Notes: generated by a model from the sequence alone, not told the origin. A stretch of 64,000 nucleotides of DNA from Heracleum sosnowskyi (GCA_030848705.1 CM061243.1:2886001-2950000), one strand, 5' to 3'; counted from the first letter of the stretch, positions 48,709-59,384 are shown. Made by a program: numbers and translations.

Positions 48709-51700
48709 TTAAGCTTTGTGATAGAACAGATTCATCTTCAAGAAGTTGGATAATAAACTTTCTTCTTTTTCTTCAAGAATTTGAATCAGTCTTTCCTTAA
48801 GATTTCTGAGTTCTTCATCTTCCTCATTAATCTGGTAGATAGCTGCTCTGAGATTCTGTATGGAGTTTCTCTGTAGACTGTGCTCTTCAAGCAAAAGATA
48901 AGCAATTTCCTTCCCATCAGGATTGAGAAAAAGATGAGTCATGCCAAAATTTACTTCTTTAACAGCAGTACCCCTTTGCATTTCCACATCCTGACCTCTT
49001 TGATTTAAGTACATGGGAGTATAATTACCATTGAAATTACTGTTTCCATCCAGTCTTCTTCTTATAGTTGACAAAATCATGTCACTCCATTCTTTGTACA
49101 CTTGGTTCTTCCATCTTAACAGATAGTGAACATATTTCAGTTCCTGTGTAGTTTTCATCAGCAGATCTTGAATAGATAGAATCTTCACACTACCATCTTT
49201 CATGAAGTACAGAAGCTTTTCTTTCTTTTCAAAACCATCATGACAATCTATAACTATATCAACAGCTAATAAATTGTTCAGGTTTTCAGAAGTTAAAGTA
49301 CCTCCAATTTCTGTCAAGGAGTAAGGATCAACATATGACATATTCAGATATTCACCATCTCTGTGTCCAATACCTCCTCTTGAATTACTTGACAATTGCT
49401 TCAGATTTGAAAACATCTTTAACCAGAGTGCTTTTGATCTAGCCATATCAGACAAATCAACAACACTTGAAGCGCTTGTAATAATTCCACCAGACTGAAA
49501 ATTGATAGGTGTATCACAACTTAATGTGCTAATATGTTTCCACTTCTTGTCCTTTTCCTTTTCAAAAGTGTAGCTTCTTTCAAGTAAAGATTCTTGTCTG
49601 CTTGAATTTCTCCATTGTCTTTTATTTGAAACTTTAAGCCTTTGTAGATAGAGATTTAAATCTTCATTTGTTCTTCTTGTAATATCTCTTCTTCTGGCTT
49701 CTTCTTCTTCATCTACTTCTTTGTTGTGACAATCAACAACAGTAGATAAGATTATCAAATCAACCTCTTGCAGAATTTCAGATTCGTCAGGATCTTGAAT
49801 ATTGTCAGGATTAGAATCTTCAATTTGATTTGTATTGCTGAGAGTTGATTTACTTGATTTTCTTCTCAATTCAGGTTCTTCTTCAACAATTCCATCATCA
49901 CCAAAAGTAGATCTGTCAGGAACTACTAGAGTTTGAATAGGTTCAGGAATTTCTTCAATTCTTAACCCTCTAGACCTTGTCTGTCTAGGTAATATTTGAG
50001 TTGAAGAACCTCTTTTACTTCTTCTAGCACCTCTCCTACCTCTGCTTCCTCTACCTCTAGCAGGAGCAGTATAGCTTTCCATTGTCTCTCTTTGTAGTCT
50101 CAAGAATTCTTCATGTGAGAGATCTGGATATTCTTCACTTGCTGTAGAGAGTGCTTTTCTTGCATATAATTGTTGAACTCTTTTATCAGTGTGATATAGA
50201 GTAACAATTCTGCCGTCTTTTGTAGAAAACTTCTGGAATAAATTTGATGCATCTTCAGGATTATCAATAATCACATCTTCATCACCTTCAGGAATTGTAG
50301 CAAGAATGTGTCCATGACCAGGTGTCAGGATTTGATCTTCCGTCAGGATCTGAGATTGCACCAATGTTCTTACTGTCTTAACTCCAGAATCAGAAACATG
50401 AGTTGACCGCGTTGTTTGACTTTGAGAAGTTTGAATTGTAGACTTCAAAACCGCAGCATCAGAGGTTTCTCCTTGTATCGCTTTGTCACCACCATCATCT
50501 CCAGTATCATCATCATTATTTCTTAATACTAGATCAGGTGTACATTTTGTCTGAATAACCTTCTCCCCCTTTTTGACATCAGGATTTGACAATAATTGCA
50601 AAATTAAGGAAAGAGAGGCTTGAATTTCAGTTACCTTAGTATCCAGAGAATCAATTCTTTGATTGATTGAGGTTTGTTCTGAAACAACAGATTTCACTTG
50701 GGATTCCACTACCCTTAGTTGTAAAGTAGTAAGCACCTTTGTAAAATTATTAAAGATATCAGTCCTCACTTTTTCAGTTGAACCCTTGATAGAATCAATC
50801 TCACTTTTCAGGCTTTTGGATAACAGAGTTGTAGCCTTCAGATGATTCTTCAAGTCTTGATTCTCTATAGACTTCACTACATTATAGGCATGTTCAATAG
50901 CAGAAGAAAAACTGATAGATTCATCAGATTGATGCCATGAATTGTTCCATTCATTCTGTCTAAATGCCTCTGCAGGATCAAAGGAAGGAGTAGAAAAATC
51001 TTGTCTCTGATCTTTCCCAGTGAAAGCTGTGCCAGCCATATATGTACTTGATGAACCAAAATTAGTTCCAAGACTAATCTTGAGTGCTGTAGCAAGCTGT
51101 TCCTTCTCTTTTCTATTCTCATTATCATCATCACTATCATCATCAGAATTATCATCATCAGAACCATGAGATATGTCAGGATCAGGAATTGCAATACCTT
51201 TCAGTTTATCCTGAGATTCTGAGATAGGATGATCTATTGGTCTTGAACGAAGTGGCTGTATCAAAATAGGTTCATTATCAGGAGCACCACTAACGTCAGG
51301 ATGAACATCGTCAGGATTTGATATGCTTGCATCAGTATTTGCTACCAATGGTTCTTGTGGAGCTTGAGGTTCAGAAGCTGCTTCAACACTTTGAGCTAAA
51401 GGTTCTTGTGTGCTTCCCTCATTGACAATGTTCTCGACCAATCTTTCAACAGAAGCTGTAGCTTTGCCTGCATCTTCACTTTGAGAAGATGGTTCTTGTG
51501 TAGCTGGAATGTTGATGTCTTCATTCTCCCTTTGAGAAAATGGTTCTTGTGTGACCATTCCACTAGCTAAGCCTTCACCCAAACTTTGATTGAGTGGTTC
51601 TTGTGTGGCAGGATCAACAGTAGCTGCTGAATTACTCTGAAATTCAGGTTCTTGTGGGCTTGATCCTTTCAGCTTCTTCTGTCTCTGATAGACTAACTCT

Positions 51701-53172
51701 TCTGCATTCCTCTTTTTCTTTGATGTAGGTGTAAGACCAACCAAGGAAGCAGTTGTAGATACCTTCTCCCAAGAATGTCCTCGAATTTGAGATGGAGAGG
51801 CTGGAGAGTCTGATATAGAGACAACTTTTGTTGTTGCATCAGGAATACTAACATCAGGATTTGATGTCTGAATATCAGTATCCTTCATTTGCACTGTCAA
51901 AGGAATATGATACCTGCTCTTTGATAATTTCCTTGTCTTTTGTGGTTTTGATAAAGGTACCACAGCTTTAGTAGCAGTATCAGCAACTTCCTTGTTCATA
52001 TTCATCACAGAGGATATAGGTAAGTCATCCTCTGAATCACTTTCATCAATCAACCTTAACTTCCTGTTCACAGGAACATTCTTAACAACCTTATCAGCTT
52101 TCTTGACCAGGACCCCTTGTACACCCCCTTGTATCTTCTTTTTAGTGAATGGTGTAGAGGAAAAATCCTTTGAACCTGATTGCCTTCCAGACACATCAGT
52201 TCTAGCTGATTTCTTTGATTTTACAACTAAAGTCTTTTGAGAGACAGTAGAGGTGGTTGTTAACTGTTTAGACTGTTTAGGTTGCATGCTTGTGTCAGGA
52301 ACAAGGTGGGTTGGTCCTTGTACCATAGCATTAGAAAGTAGTCCATAACTAGTAGGCATTTTCTGATGTAAGAAAAACCTAACCTCATCAGGAATAAAAG
52401 CATTTCCTATGAAACCATTTGCCTTATCACTGTTGACTAAGGACTTAATATTATTCTCAGTAATCCTACAGATTGGTAGAACTACATCATCCTCAAAAAC
52501 AACATTAGGACATAAGTGATTAAATATCAACTGTAAAAATCTAAGAAAACAGACAGAACCCAACTTATCTGATTTCCTATCACTTAAAGCTTTTAAGATA
52601 AAAGAGCCATAATCAAACACTGTAGAATGGATAAGAGAGTACCCAATTTTAAGAGATCCTGATGGAAGAGCATCAAAATTTGATGTCTTGTTCAGGAAAC
52701 AGCGGCTGATTGTATCAAAGAAGAAATTTCATTCCTTCTTAAGCTTTGTCCTAAAGAGATTTCCATATCTCTTTACTTCTCCATTGTAGCCCAGTTTCTT
52801 GACAAACTCAAATAGAGCAGAGTCTGAAATCATCCTAGGGACTTTTTCACCCAGAATAGGCAAATGCAATGCCTCTTCTATAACAGCAGGGGTGACATGA
52901 TGAGTGACCCCATTTGATTCGAACTGCATCAGAATGGTTCCTGTAGAACTTTGACCAAAAACAATTGTGTTCCAAACCTGCATTACAGACTTAAAAGAAA
53001 CACTTGCAGGCTCTGTTAAAGCATACTTCAATGGGCTTGAAGTAAGAAAATCTTGAATTATATGGAACTCAGTAGGCAATTCTTGATGGTCTAGTATGGC
53101 TACAAAGTTATTAGTGGCAAAAGTAATATCACGAATTACTGTTTGTTTGTTCATGAATGATGAAGACGCCAT
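48709..53172 (-). pseudogene. Element C ORF3: 1486-codon extra protein of unknown function, one internal TGA
   Basis: ATG at 53172 (MASSSFMNKQTVIRDITFAT), end at 48709. The only break is TGA near 52727, where A and B have Trp. Order: N-terminal folded domain of about 320 residues (ALTEPASVSFKSVMQVWNTI, YVTP/HHVTP...IEEALHLPILG, KRYGNLFRTKLKKE, ICRITENNIKSLVNSDKANG); basic KKKIQGGVQGVLVKKADK; an acidic, Pro/Gln-rich, repetitive middle; a coiled coil (LRVVESQVKSVVSEQTSINQ); an Arg/Gly patch GRGSRGRRGARRSKRGS; and a C-terminal domain with MILSTIRRRLDG and INEEDEELRNLKERLIQILE. I see no signal peptide or transmembrane helix, so 'envelope-like' is not supported. SIRE-lineage elements are known to carry an extra ORF here. 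Confidence 0.8.
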
Positions 53173-53669
53173 TGTAATGCTTTTGAAAACTTGAGAATTA
53201 AGATTTGAAGCAATTAGGGTATGAAAGCACAGAGAGAGATAAAAACGAAAAACTGATGATGAGAGAGTAATGAAAGATGTAAAACAATGAAAATTATTTT
53301 GTTAAAACAAAATATTACTCTCAATGACAGGTGGCAAAATATGATTTGTGCATAACTAATTAGTGGACAGATTACGTGTGTCATTAAATAAAACTGCACC
53401 GCTTTTTATGTGTATGTATAGATATATCTATAATAGAGCAACACACGCGCGTATACAGTTGTCCTACTAAAACTCAATCGTCCATTAGCAGATACGGACG
53501 AAAAATTAGGCACAAATTTAGCAATGAAAATACTGACCTGTACATCAGGATTGACCAGTTGACTTCCTGTCAGGATTCCATCCTATCAGGATTTGATCAA
53601 AGATACATACCTTTCTGAATAACCATCAGGATTTGACAGTTATCAGGATTTCCTCTCTGTAGCTTTTCC
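53173..53669 (-). other. pol-ORF3 spacer of element C
   Basis: 497 bp non-coding. It is conserved with A and B at ACACGTAATCTGTCCACTAA-like, GTGTGTTGC and CACCTGTCATTGAGAGTAA segments, has a TATAGATATATC stretch and a CT-rich leader before the ORF3 ATG, and an AATCCTGA cluster next to the pol stop. It is a candidate internal promoter. Confidence 0.5.
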
Positions 53670-56600
53670 TCAGAAATTCTCAAAATTCATCATTCCAAGT
53701 TCATTCACCAACTTATTGAAAGTAGCTTCAGGCAGTGGCTTGGTGAATATATCAGCTAGTTGTTGATCAGTAGGAACAAAGTGAAGTTCAATTGTTCCTT
53801 CCAGAACCTGTTCTCTTATAAAGTGATATCTGATACTTATGTGTTTAGTAAGAGAATGCTGAACTGGATTTCCTGTCATTGCAATAGCACTTTGGTTATC
53901 ACAATAAATAGGGATTTTTGAGTATGACAGGCCATAATCTAACAACTGATTTCTCATCCACATTATCTGAGCACAACAACTTCCTGCAGCAATGTACTCA
54001 ACTTCTGCAGTTGAAGTGGAAATAGATTTCTGCTTTTTACTGAACCATGAAACTAGTCTTCCACCCAAAAACTGACAACTTCCTGAAGTACTTTTCCTGT
54101 CTATTTTGCATCCTGCAAAATCAGCATCTGAATAACCACACAACCCAAAATCTGATTCCCTTGCATACCAAAGGCCAAGTGAAGGAGTGCCTTTGAGATA
54201 TCTGAAAATTCTTTTGACTGCAATCAGATGTGGTTCTCTAGGTTTTGCTTGAAATCTTGCACATAGACAGGTTGCAAACATGATATCTGGTCTACTGGCA
54301 GTGAGATACAATAAAGAGCCAATCATTCCTCTGTAGTGAGTTACATCTACCTCTTCACCTTGATCAGGATCAAGTTTGGTAGCTGTAGCTATGGGAGTTG
54401 AAGCAGGAGTACTGTCTTGCATGTTAAACCTTGTCAATAAATTCCTTGTGTATTTAGACTGATTAATAAAAATCCCTTCATCAGTCTGTTTAACTTGAAG
54501 ACCCAGAAAGTAACTCATTTCTCCCATCATGCTCATTTGATATCTTGACTGCATAAGCTTGGAAAACTTTTCACACAGCTTATTGTTTGTTGACCCAAAA
54601 ATGATATCATCAACATAAATCTGAACTAACAGCAACTCCTTACCATGATTCAAATAAAATAGAGTTTTATCAATTGCACCTCTTTTGAATCCACTTTCCA
54701 GTAAGAATTGAGCTAAGGTTTCATACCATGCTCTTGGAGCTTGCTTTAGTCCATAAAGTGCCTTATCTAGTCTGTAGACATGATTTGGATATTTAGGATC
54801 AATGAAACCAGGAGGTTGTTCAACATAAACTTCTTCCTCCAGTTCACCATTTAAGAAAGCACTTTTAACATCCATCTGGAAAACCTTGAATTTCTTATGT
54901 GCTGCATAAGCAAGAAATATCCTGATGGCTTCTAGTCTTGCAACAGGAGCAAAAGTTTCATCATAGTCAATTCCCTCTTGTTGGGAATACCCCTTTGCAA
55001 CTAGTCTAGCTTTGTTTCTGATAATGACTCCATCAGAATCAGTCTTGTTCTTGAAAATCCACTTTGTACCAACAATTGATCTATTCTTTGGTCTTGGTAC
55101 CAGTTTCCAGACTTCATTCCTTTCAAATTCATTCAGTTCTTCTTGCATTGCAGTAACCCAATCAGCATCTTTAAGTGCATCTTCAACTTTCTTAGGCTCC
55201 TCCTTGGATAGAAAGTTATTATATAAACATTCATTCTGAGTTGCACTTCTTGTTTGAACACCTGCATCAGGATCTCCAATTATCAAATCAGGAGTATGAT
55301 CTTTTGTCCATTTCCTTGCTGGTGTCAAATTGTTTCTTGAAATAGATGCTCCCCCTGGATTGGTGTTATCTTGATTGAAAGAATTTGATTGATCTGAAGC
55401 TCTCCCTGAATTATTGCTATGACCTCCTGATGTGTTGTCAGGATCATCACTTGAATCAGTATCTGAAGAATTCTGTCCTGATGATTGAATTGACTCTGAA
55501 CTTGTAGTTGAATGCCGTTGCTCCCCCTCAACATTAGCACTACTAGTTGTATCACTGTTGTTTGCATCATCAGTATTAGCACCATCAGTACCTGGTGAGT
55601 CATCAGGATTTGGTGACCCGTCAGTACTGGATGAATGGACAGCTTCTGATTCACTTTCTTCAGGTTCCTTGGAAGCTTCATTTTCAAATAACAATCTATC
55701 ATGCGAGTCTTCAATGATTCCAGTTATCTTCTTATCATCAAAAGATACATGAATTGACTCCATGACAGTTCTTGTTCTCAAATTAAAAACTCTGAAGGCT
55801 CTTGATGTAGGATAACCTATGAATATTCCTTCATCAGCCTTTGTTTCAAATTTCCCTAGCTGTTCAGGATGAGTTCTGAGAACAAAACATTTACAGCCAA
55901 ACACATGCAAATGCTTCAGACTTGGTTTCTTCTCTTTGAGAGACTGATTAGGAGTAACACCATGCCTGTTTATCAATGTGAGATTTTGTGTATAGCATGC
56001 TGTGTTGACTGCTTCTGCCCAGAAATATGTAGGTAATTTAGCTTCTTCCAACATAGTTCTGCCAGCTTCAATAAGAGTTCTATTCTTCCTTTCTACTACT
56101 CCATTTTGCTGAGGTGTGCCAGGAGCAGAGAATTGTTGAATGATTCCTTTGTATTTGCAGAACTCTTCCATCTTTGAATTCTTAAATTCAGTACCATTAT
56201 CACTTCTCAGAATCTTGACTTTGTACTTTGTGGTTGTCTCAATCATCCTCACATGATCCAACAGAACTTCAGGAGTTTCATCTTTTCTGTGCAGAAAATA
56301 CACCCAGGTGAATCTAGAACATTCATCAACAATTACAAGAGTGTACCTTTTCTTACTGATGGACATGATGTTGACTGGACCAAACAGATCAAGATGTAGC
56401 ATGTGATATGGTTCTTCAATAGAGGATTCTGATTTACTCTGGAATGATGTCCTTCTTTGTTTTGCTTTTAGGCATGCATCACAGAGTCCATCAGGTGTAT
56501 ATAAGACATTAGGTAATCCTCTTACTAACTCTTTCTTAACCAACTCATTGATGTTGCTGAAGTTGAGATGAGAAAGCTTCTTGTGCCAATTCCAACTTTC

Positions 56601-57008
56601 ATCTACTGAAGCTTTACTGATGAAACATGTAGGGAAGCCATCAGTATCTGAGTGAATGTTGGCTTCATATATGTTACCATGCCTGTAGCCAGTTAGTGCT
56701 ATCTTCCCTGTTGCTTTACTGACTACTTCACAATGTGTGGAATAGAAATTGACATGATAACCTCTGTCAGTGATTTGACTAATACTCAACAAGTTGTGTT
56801 TTAGTCCCTTCACTAGAGCTACTTTTTCAATGATGACATTTCCAATGATTATATTGCCATATCCCAAGGTTTGTCCAATGTTGCCATCTCCATAAGACAC
56901 AGTTGGGCCAGCTTTTTCCTCATATTCTGATAACAGGGCTTTGTTTCCAGTCATGTGCACAGAACATCCACTATCCATGACTAACACATTTTTCCTTTTA
57001 CCCTGCAT
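53670..57008 (-). CDS. pol: Element C pol polyprotein (protease, integrase, RT, RNase H)
   Basis: 1112 codons from the ATG at 57008, without a break. Protease D12-S-G. GAG-preintegrase zinc finger with H142 and H147 and CDAC at about 176-179. Integrase catalytic D207, D270 and E306 (35 residues between the last two). RT with QPPGFIDPKYPNHVYRLDKA and catalytic YVDD at about 798-801. RNase H with SDADFAGCKIDRKSTSG (about 960) and CDNQSAIAM. It ends MNFENF. All catalytic residues I can judge are present. The enzymes mature Gag-Pol, copy the RNA and integrate the cDNA. The ATG overlaps the splice acceptor (ATGCAG|GG). In practice pol is probably made as a fusion to gag, by splicing from 58167 to 57002 (in frame) or by reading through the gag TAG, since the frame is the same. 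Confidence 0.92.
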   Translation of the reverse strand: MQGKRKNVLVMDSGCSVHMTGNKALLSEYEEKAGPTVSYGDGNIGQTLGYGNIIIGNVIIEKVALVKGLKHNLLSISQITDRGYHVNFYSTHCEVVSKATGKIALTGYRHGNIYEANIHSDTDGFPTCFISKASVDESWNWHKKLSHLNFSNINELVKKELVRGLPNVLYTPDGLCDACLKAKQRRTSFQSKSESSIEEPYHMLHLDLFGPVNIMSISKKRYTLVIVDECSRFTWVYFLHRKDETPEVLLDHVRMIETTTKYKVKILRSDNGTEFKNSKMEEFCKYKGIIQQFSAPGTPQQNGVVERKNRTLIEAGRTMLEEAKLPTYFWAEAVNTACYTQNLTLINRHGVTPNQSLKEKKPSLKHLHVFGCKCFVLRTHPEQLGKFETKADEGIFIGYPTSRAFRVFNLRTRTVMESIHVSFDDKKITGIIEDSHDRLLFENEASKEPEESESEAVHSSSTDGSPNPDDSPGTDGANTDDANNSDTTSSANVEGEQRHSTTSSESIQSSGQNSSDTDSSDDPDNTSGGHSNNSGRASDQSNSFNQDNTNPGGASISRNNLTPARKWTKDHTPDLIIGDPDAGVQTRSATQNECLYNNFLSKEEPKKVEDALKDADWVTAMQEELNEFERNEVWKLVPRPKNRSIVGTKWIFKNKTDSDGVIIRNKARLVAKGYSQQEGIDYDETFAPVARLEAIRIFLAYAAHKKFKVFQMDVKSAFLNGELEEEVYVEQPPGFIDPKYPNHVYRLDKALYGLKQAPRAWYETLAQFLLESGFKRGAIDKTLFYLNHGKELLLVQIYVDDIIFGSTNNKLCEKFSKLMQSRYQMSMMGEMSYFLGLQVKQTDEGIFINQSKYTRNLLTRFNMQDSTPASTPIATATKLDPDQGEEVDVTHYRGMIGSLLYLTASRPDIMFATCLCARFQAKPREPHLIAVKRIFRYLKGTPSLGLWYARESDFGLCGYSDADFAGCKIDRKSTSGSCQFLGGRLVSWFSKKQKSISTSTAEVEYIAAGSCCAQIMWMRNQLLDYGLSYSKIPIYCDNQSAIAMTGNPVQHSLTKHISIRYHFIREQVLEGTIELHFVPTDQQLADIFTKPLPEATFNKLVNELGMMNFENF

Positions 57009-58166
57009 CAGAATAGAAACACACTAGTTAGAATGTTTAGGAACCCACACTTGTTGGATTCCTTGTTCATGCATTTTATTAAATTTAACAGCAGAAGACT
57101 TTTTGACTTTAGCAGTCCTGACAGGATTTACTCCATCAGGATTTGCTTTGTCAGTATCAGTATTAACAAAAGCATGCTTTATTATGACATTTTCAGTTCT
57201 ATCAGACTTTGTACTACTTTCAAACTTAGGCAATGGATCATAAAAGTTATAGTACAAATCATGATACTCTTTACATGTATAAATAGAATGCCATAGACTA
57301 CCACAATGAAAACAGGACTTCTGCGGTTTATAGAGTACTGATCTATTCCTAATATCAGACTTAGGAATATCAGTAATCTTCTTCTTACTCTTCTTACAAT
57401 CAATAGCAAGATGATTAGAGTTACCACAGTTAAAACAACACTTTCTAGGTGCATTTGGGATATACTTATAACCATTCTCTTTATTGATCCCAACTTTACC
57501 ATTCCTGTTTCTCTTAACAGTAGCTTCCTTTTTCTTATCTGTAACCTCACAGATTTTATCTTTAAGCTGTTTCTGAGACAATAGACCTACATTCTTAGTG
57601 ACTTTGTTCATGACAGGTTTAGACTTTATAACTTTAATTCCTTGAGTAGAAGAAGATCCCTTTTCAAAAGTAGAATTGGAATCCTTACCAAAAACAAAAT
57701 TAACAGGAGTAATCTTAGATTTGGTTGAGTCTATAACATGTCTATAGGTCTTTGGACTGACTGTCTCATCAATGACAATTTTCTCTTTCAATTTCTTATC
57801 CTCATCTGACTTATATCCTAGACACTCTTTCCAATTCTTAGAGGTATTAATCTCATGAAATTTCCTACCAGAGTCTGTCCAGGTTCTGATTTTCTCATTA
57901 GCAAATTCAAGTTCTTTTTCAAGGGAAGTACATTTAGATGTCATCTCTAAGTGCATGTGCTTAACATTATCACATTCTTTTTGTACTTCTTGCATACGAG
58001 AAAATTCAGCTTCTAGTATCTCATTCCTTTTTCTAAGGTCAGACATCTCAGATAAGATTCTAGTATTCTCAGCAGTTTGACTTCTAAAGCTAATATGTAA
58101 TGACTTTAGAAAACGTCTTAACTCAGAGGCATTATCAGTATCAAAATCAAAGATAGTATTTAGTAC
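57003..58166 (-). other. Predicted optional coding intron, element C (1164 nt)
   Basis: Sense donor GATAAG|GTACTAAATAC at 58167/58166. The branch-point-like CTAAC overlaps the gag stop TAG (57024), followed by TGTGTTTCTATTCTGATGCAG|GG ending at 57003. The length is a multiple of three and both sites are in phase 0. Splicing would join Gag residue K390 to GKRKNVLVMDSG of pol, a continuous Gag-Pol of about 1500 residues. Retention gives the 770-residue Gag. Element A (34401/34402) lacks exactly this segment. Element D keeps the acceptor with CTGAC as branch point. Confidence 0.7.
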
Positions 58167-59336
58167 CTTATCATCAGGAGCAGCAGTTACATCAGCATTG
58201 GCCATTAACGCATAGTTGACTACCTCAGTATCAGATTCTGAGGAAGAGTCCATCCAATCCTTGCTTGATGTGATGAGTGCCTTTGTCTTGTTGCATTCAG
58301 AAGCAAAGTGACCCATACCATTACACTTGTAGCATCTAACCTTTGACTTGTCAAATTTGCTACCCTTGCTGTCCTTCTTGATATACTTGTCTTTGTCTGC
58401 TTTGAAGGTCTTTTTCTGACCGTTGCCTTGTCTTCTATTCTTCCTGAACTTCATCCTTCTGAAGTTTCTGACAATCATAGCAACCATCTCTTCCATGTCT
58501 GAATCAGAAGATTCATCACCAGTATTGGCATCAGGATTGCCATCAGTATCTGATGAAGAGTCGTCAGGATCTGACTCAGCTACTCTTGCTTTCCTTCTAG
58601 AGACCTCCATAGCTTTCCCTTTTGATTTTGCTTCTACATTCAAAGCAATTGACTTTGCCTTGCTGCTTTTCTTGTTCTTCCTCTGTTGAACTTCAAGATC
58701 ATGAGTTCTTAGCATCCCATAGATCTCATCAAGAGACACAATGTTCAGATCATACTGGTGTCTAATGATTGAGGTCTGAGTATCCCATTCTTCAGGTAAA
58801 GCTCTAAGAAATTTGGTGTTTGAATCTTCAGTTTCATATACTTTGTCAACTAAGGATAAGCTGTTCAATAGTGTCAGAAATCTATCATATAGATCAGTCA
58901 GGCTCTCTTCAGGTCTTGCATCGAATTGTTCATATTCTTGAATCAAAAGAGCCCTTCTGTTTTTCTTGACAGATGCAGATCCCTGGCACTGAGTTTCCAA
59001 AGTATCCCAGATTTCTTTTGAAGACTTGCATGCAATCACTCTGTTTGACATGACAGCATCAAGGCTATTATGCAAGATATTCTTTATCTTTGGTTCCCTG
59101 AGTACATGAGCTTTTTCTTCTGGAGTCCATTCAGCTTTAGCTTTGACCACATAATGTTCTGGTACTGTATCTGTTCGTTCTACGAACTTTGTTGGTATAT
59201 ATGGTCCATCACGAATCCTGTCCAAGTAGTCAGGATCCATAGCCTCCAGGTACATCAGCATCTTTACCCTCCATGTGGGATATTCTGATATCTTCAAGAT
59301 GGGAATCTTCATGCTTTCATACTTGGTTGTCGACAT
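57024..59336 (-). CDS. gag: Element C Gag, long form (770 codons)
   Basis: ATG at 59336, about 37 nt inside the PBS. Residues 1-240 form the copia-type Gag (UBN2-like) domain (MLMYLEAMDPDYLDRIRDGP, KEIWDTLETQCQG, LIQEYEQFDARPEESLTDLY). A Lys/Ser/Asp-rich region follows, then zinc knuckle CYKCNGMGHFASEC near 330-345. After residue 390 comes the intron-encoded part: coiled coil (ILSEMSDLRKRNEILEAEF) near 420-480, and two more CX2CX4HX4C knuckles, CFNCGNSNHLAIDC (about 630) and CFHCGSLWHSIYTC (about 672). It ends VPKHSN, TAG. Gag forms the virus-like particle and binds RNA in the cytoplasm. The intron-encoded part gives the long form two extra RNA-binding motifs that the short, Pol-fused form lacks. 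Confidence 0.92.
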   Translation of the reverse strand: MSTTKYESMKIPILKISEYPTWRVKMLMYLEAMDPDYLDRIRDGPYIPTKFVERTDTVPEHYVVKAKAEWTPEEKAHVLREPKIKNILHNSLDAVMSNRVIACKSSKEIWDTLETQCQGSASVKKNRRALLIQEYEQFDARPEESLTDLYDRFLTLLNSLSLVDKVYETEDSNTKFLRALPEEWDTQTSIIRHQYDLNIVSLDEIYGMLRTHDLEVQQRKNKKSSKAKSIALNVEAKSKGKAMEVSRRKARVAESDPDDSSSDTDGNPDANTGDESSDSDMEEMVAMIVRNFRRMKFRKNRRQGNGQKKTFKADKDKYIKKDSKGSKFDKSKVRCYKCNGMGHFASECNKTKALITSSKDWMDSSSESDTEVVNYALMANADVTAAPDDKVLNTIFDFDTDNASELRRFLKSLHISFRSQTAENTRILSEMSDLRKRNEILEAEFSRMQEVQKECDNVKHMHLEMTSKCTSLEKELEFANEKIRTWTDSGRKFHEINTSKNWKECLGYKSDEDKKLKEKIVIDETVSPKTYRHVIDSTKSKITPVNFVFGKDSNSTFEKGSSSTQGIKVIKSKPVMNKVTKNVGLLSQKQLKDKICEVTDKKKEATVKRNRNGKVGINKENGYKYIPNAPRKCCFNCGNSNHLAIDCKKSKKKITDIPKSDIRNRSVLYKPQKSCFHCGSLWHSIYTCKEYHDLYYNFYDPLPKFESSTKSDRTENVIIKHAFVNTDTDKANPDGVNPVRTAKVKKSSAVKFNKMHEQGIQQVWVPKHSN

Positions 59337-59372
59337 CTTTAGATCGTATCTGATTCAGAATTAAATCAGTTT

Positions 59373-59384
59373 GCTCTGATACCA
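59373..59384 (-). promoter_or_regulatory. Primer binding site of element C
   Basis: TGGTATCAGAGC in sense orientation, two bases from the 5' LTR end; initiator tRNA-Met type. Confidence 0.92.

Noticed and set aside
48709..53172. ORF3 as a retroviral envelope gene
   Set aside because: No signal peptide, furin-like site or transmembrane helix is visible; composition is hydrophilic with coiled coil and Arg/Gly patch.
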